Shown in pieces: positions 6,890 to 14,919 of a DNA stretch of 48,666 bases. The notes below the pieces were generated by a model that saw only the letters and a list, made by a program, of their open reading frames with translations, searched no databases and was not told the DNA's origin. The first letter of the stretch is position 1. Each line of letters opens with the position of its first letter. The stretch comes from JAKSCF01 sp028279945 (GTDB lineage Bacteria > Bacillota > Clostridia > Peptostreptococcales > JAAYPU01), in contig JANQMT010000055.1 of assembly GCA_028279945.1 (NCBI GenBank), positions 1 to 48,666 of the forward strand, given 5' to 3'. A program made the translations under genes and the position numbers.

Positions 6890-8134
6890 ATGGCAGTCAT
6901 TAGACCTTTTAAAGCGATTAGACCTGCAAAAGCCCTGGCAGAAGAAGTTATTTCACTTCCGTATGATGTAATGAACCGAAGTGAAGCAAAAGAAATGTGT
7001 TGTGATAAACCACATAATTTTTTACATATATGCCGATCAGAAATTGATCTTTCAGATGATTGTGATCCATATTCAAAAGAGGTTTATCAAAAAGCAAAAA
7101 GTAATATTCAGGATTTCTTACAAAAAGGCGTATTTGTAGAAGAAAATGCTCCTTGCATTTATATTTATAGACAAATAATGAACGGAAGAGTACAGACAGG
7201 TATTGCCGCATGTACCTCTATTGACGATTATCAAAACAATATCATTAAAAAGCATGAGTTTACAAGACATGAAAAAGAATTAGATCGAATTAACCATTTT
7301 GACGTTTGTAATGCCAACACAGAACCGGTTTTTTTAACTTATAGAAATAATGATACGATTAACGATATTATTTCTGATTGGATTGAACAACATGAGCCGG
7401 AGTACGACATTGTATCTGAAGATCAAACACAACATATTATATGGGTTTTAGATGACTCAGAAATAATTCAAAACATCTGCCGGTGCTTCGATAATATTAA
7501 TGCTTTATACATTGCAGATGGGCATCATCGTTCTGCTTCAGCTGTCAAAGTAGGTCTAAAAAGAAGAGAAGAAAACCCAAATTACACCGGCATGGAAGAA
7601 TTTAACTATTTTCTGGCCGTTATCTTTCCTGATAGAGATTTAAAAATATTTGACTACAACCGTGTGGTTCGAGATTTAAACGGACTATCATCTACTGAGT
7701 TTGTTGAGAAAATTAAAGATAAGTTTATTGTAACACCAATGGATTCACCTGATCCTTATCGACCGGAAGCACCACATACTTTTGGTATGTATTTAGATAA
7801 TAAGTGGTTTAAACTGGAAGCAAAAAAAGATATCATCGCAGATGATACCATTAAAGGATTAGATGTTTCTATACTTCAAGACCATTTACTCAATCCTGTT
7901 TTAGGCATTGAAGATCCAAGAAAAGATAAACGTATTGATTTTGTTGGCGGTATTCGCGGGTTAAAAGAACTGGAAAAAAGAGTACATTCAGATATGACCG
8001 TAGCATTTTGCCTATATCCGGTTTCTATTGAGCAACTTCTGGCAGTATCCGACAAAGATCTGGTTATGCCTCCCAAATCAACATGGTTTGAACCTAAGCT
8101 GGGCAGCGGCTTATTCATCCACAAGCTCCTATAG
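6890..8134 (+). CDS. DUF1015 family protein (414 aa)
   Basis: Full-length member of the DUF1015 family, recognisable from AVIRPFKAIRP at the N-terminus, LPYDVMNRSEA, KHEFTRHEKELDRI, YIADGHHRSASA (~residues 208-219) and the C-terminal KSTWFEPKLGSGL. No signal peptide or membrane segment; probably cytosolic. The biochemical function of the family is not established to my knowledge. In many Clostridia it sits beside serine-biosynthesis genes (serC/serA), but here it stands alone between a PBP and a LacI regulator, so that context is lost. The ATG at 6890 follows AAAGGAAG. Expressed from the SigA promoter at 6648 through a leader containing the long-hairpin repeat, and ended by a strong terminator. 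Confidence 0.9.
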   Translation: MAVIRPFKAIRPAKALAEEVISLPYDVMNRSEAKEMCCDKPHNFLHICRSEIDLSDDCDPYSKEVYQKAKSNIQDFLQKGVFVEENAPCIYIYRQIMNGRVQTGIAACTSIDDYQNNIIKKHEFTRHEKELDRINHFDVCNANTEPVFLTYRNNDTINDIISDWIEQHEPEYDIVSEDQTQHIIWVLDDSEIIQNICRCFDNINALYIADGHHRSASAVKVGLKRREENPNYTGMEEFNYFLAVIFPDRDLKIFDYNRVVRDLNGLSSTEFVEKIKDKFIVTPMDSPDPYRPEAPHTFGMYLDNKWFKLEAKKDIIADDTIKGLDVSILQDHLLNPVLGIEDPRKDKRIDFVGGIRGLKELEKRVHSDMTVAFCLYPVSIEQLLAVSDKDLVMPPKSTWFEPKLGSGLFIHKLL

Positions 8135-8195
8135 AGGCATATTCCCTACGCCCATTAAGGCCTAGTCCACGTTTCGTAAGCTAAACAATTAAATC

Positions 8196-8232
8196 AGGAG
8201 GATTTTGTTAATCAAAATCCTCCTTAATTTTT
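8196..8232 (+). terminator. strong terminator after the DUF1015 gene
   Basis: A perfect 12-bp stem (AGGAGGATTTTG, 8196-8207; CAAAATCCTCCT, 8213-8224) with a 5-nt loop and a T-rich tail. Confidence 0.85.
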
Positions 8233-8284
8233 AATTAGGCTTGCTGAACGAATAAATATTATTAGCTACAGGAGATATTTGGTA

Positions 8285-8410
8285 TATAATTTGTAATGCA
8301 GAAATACTAGTTTTAATGGAGTACAACGGAATTAAAACCAAAGGGCTACAACACTTAGCAGAGGTTTAGGGCACTGACCGTCATACTCTAGTATATTTAT
8401 ATCTAATCTC
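8285..8410 (+). ncRNA. possible structured RNA leading into the covarying repeat
   Basis: No open frame of note here. A perfect TATAAT (8285-8290, weak -35) precedes ~110 bp with nested complementarity: ATACTAG (8304-8310) with CTAGTAT (8388-8394), GTTTTAAT (8310-8317) with ATTAAAAC (8331-8338), and AAAGGG (8340-8345) with CCCTTT (8410-8415). It then runs into the structured repeat and its terminator, so a ~200-nt noncoding transcript (about 8297-8495) is plausible. No known riboswitch signature was recognised. The rest of 8135-8668 shows nothing further. Confidence 0.4.
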
Positions 8411-8413
8411 CCT

Positions 8414-8494
8414 TTGAAGCCCTAGCAGTAATCTTTGATTACGTGCAGGTCTCATACAGAAACTCTCCAATCTCTGATTGGTAAAGAGTTTTTC
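8414..8494 (+). repeat. structured repeat unit 1 with terminator hairpin
   Basis: Invariant flank TTGAAGCCCTA (8414-8424), then a hairpin closed by CCT/AGG with stems GCA/TGC and GTAATC/GATTAC around loop TTT (8421-8449), then invariant AGGTCTCATACAG. A second hairpin follows (AACTCT + CCAATC, loop TCT, GATTGG + AGAGTT, 8460-8491) with a T run. The stem bases differ from other units but pairing is kept. Confidence 0.75.
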
Positions 8495-8668
8495 AGTTGT
8501 TTATTTTGAAATGAAAATTATATGCCAAATGTCTCTCAACGCAAATCATAATGCAAGAATATTATTAAAAATTGAGTATTTTCTGAACTCCTAATGAGTG
8601 AAGCTTTCATAAATCTTCTAATTGCAATTAATATGTTGTCATTCAACAATGCCTATTATTCATTCTCT

Positions 8669-9685
8669 TTATTCTGTATCAATAACTTTACAGCTTTCTC
8701 TTTCTATCAAGCTGTGAGGTAAAATAACAATGTTATCTTCAGATTCACTTCCTTTAATATGGTCAATAATCATTTTAGCCGCAACGGTTCCTATATTGAA
8801 TAACGGTTGATGAATAACTGTTAACCTAGGTCGATATATGGAAGCCAGACGTATATCATTGAACCCCACTACCGATACATCTTCCGGTACACTCAAACCA
8901 TTATCTTTTAATGCATTAATAGCACCTATAGCCATGATATCACTGGTTGCAAAAATGGCTGTAGGCATATTATTGGCCGCAACAAATCCTCTAACAATAT
9001 TGTAACTATTATCTAGGCTGAAGTCGCCATATTTCACAAGATTTTTATCAACATCTATATCATAATCCTTTAAAGCCTGCTTGTATCCTTTATATTGCTC
9101 TAAACCAAATGCGTCCACATCAATACTATTTCTAATTAAAGCAATCTCCCTATGTCCTTTTTGCAATAAATACTTTGTCAACTCATACGCAGCCTTATAA
9201 TTATCTATAGATACGGAAGGCACTGTCAATTTACTGGTATTTCTATTTATCATAATAACAGGAATATCCATTTCTTTAATATGGTCTACCACTTCATTTT
9301 CTAATTTCCATGACATGAAAATAATGCCTTCTACTTGCTTTCCTGTAAATAAATCCAAATATCTTATCTCTTGTTCATGCTTCCCACGACTATTACAAAC
9401 CAGGATATCATATGAGTGTGTACGGATAATCTCCTCAATCCCATTCATAATTTCTCCAAAAAAGTAACTGGATATTTCCGGAACAACAACACCAATTAGG
9501 CGGCTTTTTTTCATAACCAAACTTCTCGCAACAGGATTGGGTTTAAATTCCATTTCATCTATTACTTTCAATACTCTTTCTCTTACTTGCTGACTTACTT
9601 GCTTAGAATTATTAATGACACGAGAAACCGTTGCAATAGAAACACCTGCTTTTTCTGCCACATCTTTTATTGTTGTTGCTTTCAT
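8669..9685 (-). CDS. LacI-family transcriptional regulator (338 aa)
   Basis: DNA-binding regulator. The N-terminal LacI HTH reads TIKDVAEKAGVSIATVSRVI, with hinge helix NPVARSLVMKKS at ~residues 48-59. A periplasmic-binding-protein-like effector domain (~60-330) follows, with GVVVPEISSYFF and ATSDIMAIGAI. The ATG at 9685 is preferred because GAGGTG lies 6 nt upstream; the GTG at 9694 is part of that ribosome site. It is closer to the CcpA/PurR/DegA-type regulators of Firmicutes than to sugar-operon LacI proteins, and no sugar genes adjoin it. A palindromic LacI-type operator sits in its own promoter, suggesting autoregulation or CcpA control. The effector cannot be predicted. It lies downstream of cmk but has its own promoter. 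Confidence 0.9.
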   Translation of the reverse strand: MKATTIKDVAEKAGVSIATVSRVINNSKQVSQQVRERVLKVIDEMEFKPNPVARSLVMKKSRLIGVVVPEISSYFFGEIMNGIEEIIRTHSYDILVCNSRGKHEQEIRYLDLFTGKQVEGIIFMSWKLENEVVDHIKEMDIPVIMINRNTSKLTVPSVSIDNYKAAYELTKYLLQKGHREIALIRNSIDVDAFGLEQYKGYKQALKDYDIDVDKNLVKYGDFSLDNSYNIVRGFVAANNMPTAIFATSDIMAIGAINALKDNGLSVPEDVSVVGFNDIRLASIYRPRLTVIHQPLFNIGTVAAKMIIDHIKGSESEDNIVILPHSLIERESCKVIDTE

Positions 9686-9736
9686 AAAAAACACCTCAAA
9701 TATACATATATACTATAAAAGTTTAAAATCACAACA

Positions 9737-9762
9737 TGGTAACGTTTACAGTATACATTATA
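9737..9762 (-). promoter_or_regulatory. lacI-type operator (cre-like) and -10 of the regulator gene
   Basis: TGGTAACGTTTACA (9737-9750) is a near-palindrome matching cre/LacI-family operators (TGWAARCGYTWNCW, one mismatch). It lies immediately downstream of a perfect minus-strand TATAAT (9757-9762), where binding would block initiation. Likely target of the adjacent regulator or of CcpA. Confidence 0.65.
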
Positions 9763-9794
9763 CACAATATTTAATATGATTGCATTACTTTTAT

Positions 9795-10445
9795 TTAAAT
9801 CTTTATATAAGATAAAATTTCTTTGACCACATCTTCAATGCTTTTACCTGTAGAATTCACTTCTATAGCATCCTTAGCTTTTTTTAATGGATTTATTTTT
9901 CTCTGCATATCATGAGTATCTCTATTGTTGATTTCCTGCTTTATTTTATCCAAAGATACTTCCAGTCCTTTTTTATCCATTTCTTCCCATCTTCTGACAG
10001 CTCTTTCTTCTACAGATGCTGTTAGATAGAATTTAAATTCAGCATTTTTAAGCACATTAGTCCCAATATCCCGCCCATCCATGATAACACTTTTAGATTT
10101 TGCTATTCCTCTTTGTATGGCCACCAGTTTCTCCCGGACTAAAGGAATACTTGCCACTTGGGATACTTTTTTATTTACATCCGGCATTCTAATGCTTTCA
10201 TTAACATTCTCACCATCTAAAAAAATATTATTTTCTTTGAAATCAATGATGGTATGTTCCATAATGGTCTTTATACTACCTATGTCATTTAAATCGCATG
10301 AACATCTTAGCAATTTCAAAGTAATAGCCCTATACATCGCTCCGGTGTCAATATATTCTATTCTTAATTCTCTTGCTATCAGCTGTGCTATAGTACTCTT
10401 ACCGGCACCTGCGGGTCCGTCGATAGCTATTTGAAATGTAATCAT
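9795..10445 (-). CDS. cmk: cytidylate kinase (216 aa)
   Basis: Phosphorylates CMP and dCMP with ATP in pyrimidine nucleotide salvage. P-loop IAIDGPAGAGKST near the N-terminus, YIDTGAMYRA for CMP binding, and DGRDIGTNVLKNAEFKFYLTAS as the NMP-binding and lid region. Length matches bacterial Cmk. The ATG at 10445 follows GGGGAAG; a GTG at 10457 is an unlikely alternative start. Last of a run of minus-strand genes (rluB, GNAT, methyltransferase, cmk); a position after rluB is common in Firmicutes. No anomalies. Confidence 0.95.
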   Translation of the reverse strand: MITFQIAIDGPAGAGKSTIAQLIARELRIEYIDTGAMYRAITLKLLRCSCDLNDIGSIKTIMEHTIIDFKENNIFLDGENVNESIRMPDVNKKVSQVASIPLVREKLVAIQRGIAKSKSVIMDGRDIGTNVLKNAEFKFYLTASVEERAVRRWEEMDKKGLEVSLDKIKQEINNRDTHDMQRKINPLKKAKDAIEVNSTGKSIEDVVKEILSYIKI

Positions 10446-10464
10446 TTTCTTCCCCACTTTTTAA

Positions 10465-11046
10465 TTATTTGTTTGTCTTCTTAGTAATTAGCATGAGACA
10501 AGGCGGATCACTTTTTTGGTTAATCAAATGAAACAGCATGACATGATATTTTTTACTGTCTAATGATTCTGCATACTGTATGATGTTTTCTTTTTCTATT
10601 TTACCCTGTTGATGCCCTTGATAAATTAAAATTGTTATAATGCCATTTATTTTCAGCAGCTCTAATCCTTGCTGAATGGCTGCCAGTGTGGTATCTGCAT
10701 GGGTTGTAATATTGTGATTACCGCCCGGAAGATATCCTAGATTAAAAACAATTGCTTGAACGCTTTCATTGACATATTGTTGAATTAAACTGTGGGAATC
10801 ATTAATAAATTCAATGTTATTTTGCAACCTATTGTTTTGATTTAGTAATTTTTTTGCGTTTTGGATTGCTTCGTTTTGAATATCAAATGCGTAGACTTTT
10901 CCAGTGCTTCCCACCAGCTGCAATAGACTATCGGTATCGTATCCATTGCCCACAGTTGCATCTATTACAGTATCTCCCTCTGAAACATATTTGGATAGGA
11001 TTTCAAAGCATACTTTTGTAAATTTCAACAAAAAATTTTCCTTCAA
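10465..11046 (-). CDS. mnmM: YtqB/MnmM-like tRNA methyltransferase (193 aa)
   Basis: Class I SAM-dependent methyltransferase of the rRNA_methylase (PF06962) family. Motif I is VIDATVGNGYDTDSLL (~30-45), an acidic motif II lies in KVYAFDIQNEAI, and the catalytic region VFNLGYLPGG (~104-113) is followed by T-rich HADTTL. B. subtilis YtqB of this family is reported to methylate the 5-aminomethyl group of nm5s2U34 in tRNA (MnmM); orthology is inferred from motifs and size. The start is best read as TTG at 11046, since GAGGTG lies 6 nt before it and a GTG at 11055 is inside that site. Clustered with cmk and rluB, consistent with translation-related housekeeping. Confidence 0.8.
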   Translation of the reverse strand: MKENFLLKFTKVCFEILSKYVSEGDTVIDATVGNGYDTDSLLQLVGSTGKVYAFDIQNEAIQNAKKLLNQNNRLQNNIEFINDSHSLIQQYVNESVQAIVFNLGYLPGGNHNITTHADTTLAAIQQGLELLKINGIITILIYQGHQQGKIEKENIIQYAESLDSKKYHVMLFHLINQKSDPPCLMLITKKTNK

Positions 11047-11073
11047 AATTTTCACCTCATTAGTTGCAGTGAT

Positions 11074-11511
11074 TTAATGGGTACATTCTTTGTTACAACC
11101 GGTGCATTGTCGGATAAAGAACTTTTTAACATCCATATAAAATTTACCTCGTTCATCTTTTTGCTCAAATCCCATATTTTCAAGCCAGTCCACGTTATTT
11201 TTTAATAAAGATTCATCTATTACTACTCTATTCATACCTCTCATGTCCGCAGCATTAATAACAGATTTTATCAATAAATCTATCATCAATATTTTTTCTT
11301 CCTTACTGTTGAATATTTCAATTTCTTTTATGCTGATATCTTTCTCCTGGTTTTTAAAATATGTATATCCAATGATTTCATCTTTATCCTTTAGTACAAA
11401 ATAATTTTGATGATTGTATATAATATCTTTCACCTCAGGTATTCCATTTTTACTCAAACAAGACTGAAAAGCCTGTAAATTCTTTTCATTTAATTTTGAT
11501 ACTGTTAACAT
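11074..11511 (-). CDS. GNAT-like acetyltransferase-fold protein with C-terminal Cys motif (145 aa)
   Basis: A short protein with the layout of a GNAT N-acetyltransferase: an N-terminal helix-rich part, YFVLKDKDEIIGYTYFKN as the central strands, and a C-terminal VDWLENMGFEQKDERGKFYMDV typical of GNAT ends. The acetyl-CoA pyrophosphate loop (Q/RxxGxG/A) is not clear, so activity is uncertain. The last residues, CTGCNKECTH, form a Cys-rich tag that could bind metal. The ATG at 11511 follows AGGAGG. It lies between rluB and the tRNA methyltransferase in the same orientation, so a role near RNA modification or protein acetylation is possible but unproven. Confidence 0.6.
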   Translation of the reverse strand: MLTVSKLNEKNLQAFQSCLSKNGIPEVKDIIYNHQNYFVLKDKDEIIGYTYFKNQEKDISIKEIEIFNSKEEKILMIDLLIKSVINAADMRGMNRVVIDESLLKNNVDWLENMGFEQKDERGKFYMDVKKFFIRQCTGCNKECTH

Positions 11512-11533
11512 AATATATCCTCCTTGTTTAGCT

Positions 11534-12241
11534 TTATTTTAATTTCATTAAGTAATCCAATTCAGACTTACTTAATTTTTTATAGTGTCCCTGCTTTAAT
11601 CTTCCAAGACGGAGCTCACCAATAGCTGTTCGCTCTAGTTCTACTACTTGATAACCTATTGCTTTAAACATTTTTCTCACTTGTCTGTTTTTTCCTTCAT
11701 GGATAATGATTTCTACCTGGGAAGTATTATTTTTTTGTTTTAATATTTTTGCAGATGCTTTAGCTGTTATGTATCCTCCAATATCTACGCCTCTCATCAG
11801 GTGATGTATGTCTTTGGAGGAGATATTGCCTTGTATTTTCGCCACATAAGTTTTTTTGATTTCGTGTTGTGGATGCATCAATTTATAAGACATTTGCCCA
11901 TCATTAGTCAATAACAATAAACCGGATGTATTATAGTCTAGCCTTCCTACAGGAAAAACCCTGACGTCCGTATCCGATACTAAATCTATAACCGTTGGTC
12001 TTCCTTGTTCATCGGAAGCAGAAGTAATAAAGCCGGTAGGCTTGTTCAACATATAATAAACCTTTTCCTCATCCGGTTTTATCACAACACCGTCTAATTC
12101 CACTTGGTCATTTTCACCAACAACTTGTCCCATTTTATCTATAATTTCACCGTTAACCTTTACTCTCCCCTGTTGAATAAGCTCTTCAGCCTTCCGCCGC
12201 GATGTCACCCCACACGACGCTATATATTTTTGTAGTCTCAT
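11534..12241 (-). CDS. rluB: 23S rRNA pseudouridine synthase RluB family (235 aa)
   Basis: Isomerises uridine to pseudouridine in large-subunit rRNA. An S4 RNA-binding domain (MRLQKYIASCGVTSRRKAEE, ~1-60) is followed by the RsuA/RluB catalytic domain with VGRLDYNTSGLLLLTNDG containing the catalytic Asp, and IIHEGKNRQVRKMFKAIG. Length fits RluB/YpuL of Firmicutes. Start is ATG at 12241. First gene of the rluB-GNAT-mnmM-cmk run. The 436 bp upstream hold repeats on the opposite strand and no obvious leader for this gene. Confidence 0.93.
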   Translation of the reverse strand: MRLQKYIASCGVTSRRKAEELIQQGRVKVNGEIIDKMGQVVGENDQVELDGVVIKPDEEKVYYMLNKPTGFITSASDEQGRPTVIDLVSDTDVRVFPVGRLDYNTSGLLLLTNDGQMSYKLMHPQHEIKKTYVAKIQGNISSKDIHHLMRGVDIGGYITAKASAKILKQKNNTSQVEIIIHEGKNRQVRKMFKAIGYQVVELERTAIGELRLGRLKQGHYKKLSKSELDYLMKLK

Positions 12242-12266
12242 ATCATATTCCTTTCACTTCGAACTC

Positions 12267-12350
12267 TTGAAGCCCTAGCCAAAATTTTTAATTCTGATAG
12301 CAGGTCTCATACAGAAACGCTCCAACTTCAGTTGGCAAAGCGTTTTTCAG
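12267..12350 (+). repeat. structured repeat unit 2 with terminator hairpin
   Basis: TTGAAGCCCTA (12267-12277), a hairpin closed by CCT/AGG and GC/GC around an AAATT/AATT stem, AGGTCTCATACAG, then a terminator-like hairpin AAACGCT + CCAAC / GTTGG + AGCGTTT followed by T5 (12315-12347). It ends with CAG directly before unit 3. The second hairpin covaries with that of unit 1 (CTC/GAG versus CGC/GCG). Confidence 0.75.
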
Positions 12351-12411
12351 TTGAAGCCCTAACACAGAATCTCTGATTCTGATGTAGGTCTCATGCAAGG
12401 AGACAGAAATC
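12351..12411 (+). repeat. structured repeat unit 3
   Basis: TTGAAGCCCTA, then CCTAACA / TGTAGG closing an AGAATC-TCT-GATTCT stem (12358-12388), then AGGTCTCATGCA. GTCTC can also pair with the following GAGAC. The stem bases differ from unit 1 (GTAATC/GATTAC) but remain complementary. Confidence 0.75.
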
Positions 12412-12490
12412 TTGAAGCCCTAACACAAAATCTTCGATTTTGATGTAGGTCTCATGCAAAACGAAAGAAATCTCCGATTTCGTCTTCGTG
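12412..12490 (+). repeat. structured repeat unit 4
   Basis: TTGAAGCCCTA, ACA/TGT plus AAAATC-TTC-GATTTT, AGGTCTCATGCA, then a further hairpin ACGAAAGAAATC / GATTTCGT around 12461-12483. Same architecture as units 1-3, without a T run. Confidence 0.7.
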
Positions 12491-12560
12491 ACTGCCTGAT
12501 TTCGTCTTCGACACTGCCCAATCGTCTTATCTACTGCCCAATCGTCTTCGAGACTGCGCT
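12491..12560 (+). repeat. short tandem repeat, 20-22 bp units
   Basis: Three units starting ACTGCC at 12491, 12513 and 12533, plus a partial fourth at 12553. The core is ACTGCCCAATCGTCTT. Units abut with no spacers. It directly follows the structured repeat cluster and shares the ATTTCGTCTTCG word with unit 4, so it may have grown from it. Confidence 0.7.
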
Positions 12561-12677
12561 TCCCTATGCAGTCGATTGATTATTTTTTGTATATTCTACA
12601 ATGTTTTGTTAATTCTCTTCTACGTATAGTGGAAGTTTCTAACGAATCTAACGTAAAAACTTCCACTTATGATTATA

Positions 12678-13958
12678 TTAGATTATTTTCTCATTGTATA
12701 TATTTTTCAAATCAAATCTATTCACTCTTTTTTCAATTTCATCAGGATCAATAGAATATAAATTTTTTGCCTTCATTCTTTCGAAATATTCAGCACCGGC
12801 AAATGTATAACGTGTCATTAAACCTGATTTGTCATGGATGTTTTCATTTGCATAGGCAATGAGATCACCTACGGCTAATTGAATTGGTAAGTTAAGCTGA
12901 CGAATACCTTTTAAATATCTAACACTATTATGTCCCGCTAACGACCCAGTTATAATGGCTTCTGTGTGTCCGACGAAAAGGCCGGATTTTTCACCTGCAC
13001 AGAATAAATTGTTGACGCCTCTGATTCTCATAAAATCATCTCTGGGTGCTATAGAAAGATAGCGTATTGAATTTCCCTTTCCGCCGGAATAAGGATCTAT
13101 ATATTTAGCATATTCTAAGCCTTCAACTTCTCTCAATTTATCTAATGGAAAAAATGGTGTCATTAGCTTAGCATGCCCTGTATCCAAAAGAATAATATTC
13201 TCAGCATAAGCTTTAAGTGCATACTGCTGACACACCTTAATATCCAATTTTCCTTCATTAACATCTTCTTTTTTAAGTGGAAGAATGGCAACACCTTTTT
13301 CATTTAGCTCTTGAACGATTGTATCACTTAAAGAGCCTTTTTCAAGCTTACATGAGCCGCTAAATGCACCGTAGGAACCATCTTTTCTTTGACCCATTAT
13401 ATCATCAATCCCACATTTTCTGCTTACACTAATCCTTGGTCCAAATGACGGACACCTTAAAATACACATACAGCAGCCTTTACCATATTCTAAGCAGTTT
13501 CCCATAGGACCTGTTGAGCCTGTGCATTCTACAAAAGCATCTCCGCTTACTTTAGTATCGTCTGATAGTATAACACTGCTAATAGAATTACCTTCTTTTT
13601 CTACATCAACCACTCTTGCTAATGTTACGATATTAATTCCCATTTCTTTAAGGTATTTCTTAACATATGCTTCTATTTTAGAAACATCATACAAACTGGC
13701 ATGCTTATGGCCGGGAAAATCGATGTTGATATGTCTGGACAATTTATCTGTTATTTGAAATAAATCTCCGGCACCCAGCTGGATATTTTCCTCTGCTGCA
13801 GTAAATCTTCCGTTGTTTCTCATTATGCCGCCAACATTGCCTAAACCCAATATCATATCTGTTCTTTCTAATAGGGTGACTTCAGCACCGGCTTTTTTTG
13901 CAGTAACAGCTGCTGCACATCCTGCCCATCCTGCACCAATAATTACAACCTTATACAT
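12678..13958 (-). CDS. FAD-dependent oxidoreductase with Cys cluster (426 aa)
   Basis: Flavoprotein with an N-terminal Rossmann dinucleotide-binding motif (VVIIGAGWAGCAAAVTAKKAG) and a C-terminal FAD-binding segment (NNLFCAGEKSGLFVGHTEAI, ~325-345). Overall layout resembles GidA/TrmFO-type FAD proteins but the tRNA-binding ends are absent. Around residues 153-170 it carries CLEYGKGCCMCILRC, five Cys that could hold a metal cluster or redox disulfide. The start overlaps the end of the upstream reductase gene by 8 nt, so the two are coupled and probably form one complex. Substrate unknown. No signal peptide; cytosolic. Confidence 0.8.
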   Translation of the reverse strand: MYKVVIIGAGWAGCAAAVTAKKAGAEVTLLERTDMILGLGNVGGIMRNNGRFTAAEENIQLGAGDLFQITDKLSRHINIDFPGHKHASLYDVSKIEAYVKKYLKEMGINIVTLARVVDVEKEGNSISSVILSDDTKVSGDAFVECTGSTGPMGNCLEYGKGCCMCILRCPSFGPRISVSRKCGIDDIMGQRKDGSYGAFSGSCKLEKGSLSDTIVQELNEKGVAILPLKKEDVNEGKLDIKVCQQYALKAYAENIILLDTGHAKLMTPFFPLDKLREVEGLEYAKYIDPYSGGKGNSIRYLSIAPRDDFMRIRGVNNLFCAGEKSGLFVGHTEAIITGSLAGHNSVRYLKGIRQLNLPIQLAVGDLIAYANENIHDKSGLMTRYTFAGAEYFERMKAKNLYSIDPDEIEKRVNRFDLKNIYNEKII

Positions 13959-14919
13959 GTATTGGCCTCCTTTTTACAACTTCTTTTCCTTTCATTTGAC
14001 ATTTACACATTTTAATGACTTTACCGTTTTCTGTCATATATGAGCAAGCACCACAGATTCCCTCACCGCAGCACATATTAAAATTATTAATAACCGCATA
14101 ATCTTTTTTGTAGTTAATAGATTTTAATAATTCATCAAAAATAGTAATATATTTGTCTGAAGTAAATATTACAATTGCATCATAATCCTTTTTATTAACC
14201 ATTGACTTTATAAGATCAAGATCTTGAGAGTCTTTAAAATTCATATAGTGAACATTTGCCTTAGTATCATTTAAATATGGTTCTATAAAATTACATTCCA
14301 GCCTGTTTATATCAGCAACAAAATCAATACTACTTTTCGAATTATAATATTTGACAAGTTTTATTGCCGGTGCTACACCCATACTCCTGCTCAATACCAG
14401 CATATTACCTTCCACAGCATTTTCTATATGCTTTAGCCCTAATATTCCATTTCGATACGGCCCTCTTAATTTTAATTTTGTTTTAGCCTCCAATAGTCGC
14501 TTGGTTTTTGCTGAAATTACTTTAACTGCAATATGAATCTGATCCTTTATAGTATCAACATACATGATAGACATGGGTACATTATACATTTCAATATCTT
14601 CGGAATGACGTATAAATACATATGTTCCGGGATATTTAAACCTCTGTGATAAATATTTATTGGTTTGTAAAACCAATACCATCACTTGATCTCCAAACAT
14701 TTTCTTGCTGACAATCTCCACATCAATATCCAGTCTTGGGTTTTTAGCTGATTTGTTATTCCACATAAACTCATTATATATACAAACACCAACCCATTTA
14801 CAATCGCAATACCCCAAACCTTTTAGTCTAGTGCAGGTCATACAATCGTTTGTTTCTGATAAGTAGCATGGACAATTTTCACTTCCTGCATCTATACATT
14901 CAAAAAAAGATCCACTCAA
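13951..14919 (-). CDS. PyrK-like FAD/NAD(P)H and [2Fe-2S] electron-transfer protein (322 aa)
   Basis: Resembles the electron-transfer subunit of dihydroorotate dehydrogenase B and related sulfide/NADPH:ferredoxin reductases: a flavin-binding beta barrel (~60-160), a NAD(P)-binding domain (~170-270), and a C-terminal CCGEGICGACSY...CKC motif for a [2Fe-2S] cluster. The first ~45 residues add an unusual block of nine Cys (ECIDAGSENCPC, CMTC, YCDC and a further Cys), which PyrK lacks and which might bind another cluster. Start is TTG at 14919, with GGAGGG 6 nt upstream; longer frames lack a ribosome site. No pyrD nearby; the partner is the overlapping flavoprotein. Likely passes electrons between NAD(P)H and that protein. 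Confidence 0.8.
   Translation of the reverse strand: MSGSFFECIDAGSENCPCYLSETNDCMTCTRLKGLGYCDCKWVGVCIYNEFMWNNKSAKNPRLDIDVEIVSKKMFGDQVMVLVLQTNKYLSQRFKYPGTYVFIRHSEDIEMYNVPMSIMYVDTIKDQIHIAVKVISAKTKRLLEAKTKLKLRGPYRNGILGLKHIENAVEGNMLVLSRSMGVAPAIKLVKYYNSKSSIDFVADINRLECNFIEPYLNDTKANVHYMNFKDSQDLDLIKSMVNKKDYDAIVIFTSDKYITIFDELLKSINYKKDYAVINNFNMCCGEGICGACSYMTENGKVIKMCKCQMKGKEVVKRRPIHV

Noticed and set aside
8297..8495. Known riboswitch (c-di-GMP, cobalamin, THF, glycine, T-box, fluoride)
   Set aside because: None of the diagnostic conserved cores could be found on either strand.
12376..12410. Hammerhead-ribozyme-like string: CTGATG, a GTCTC/GAGAC stem, then GAAA in repeat unit 3
   Set aside because: The invariant A after CTGATG is T here, no stem III or cleavage site fits, and the other repeat units lack CTGATG because those bases belong to a variable stem.
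12491..12560. CRISPR array
   Set aside because: The units abut directly without spacers and there are no cas genes in the window.
12566..12754. A 62-aa plus-strand reading frame
   Set aside because: No ribosome site, atypical composition, and its second half is antisense to the flavoprotein gene.
13951..14919. pyrK of dihydroorotate dehydrogenase
   Set aside because: No pyrD adjoins it, the N-terminal Cys block is foreign to PyrK, and it is coupled to a different flavoprotein.
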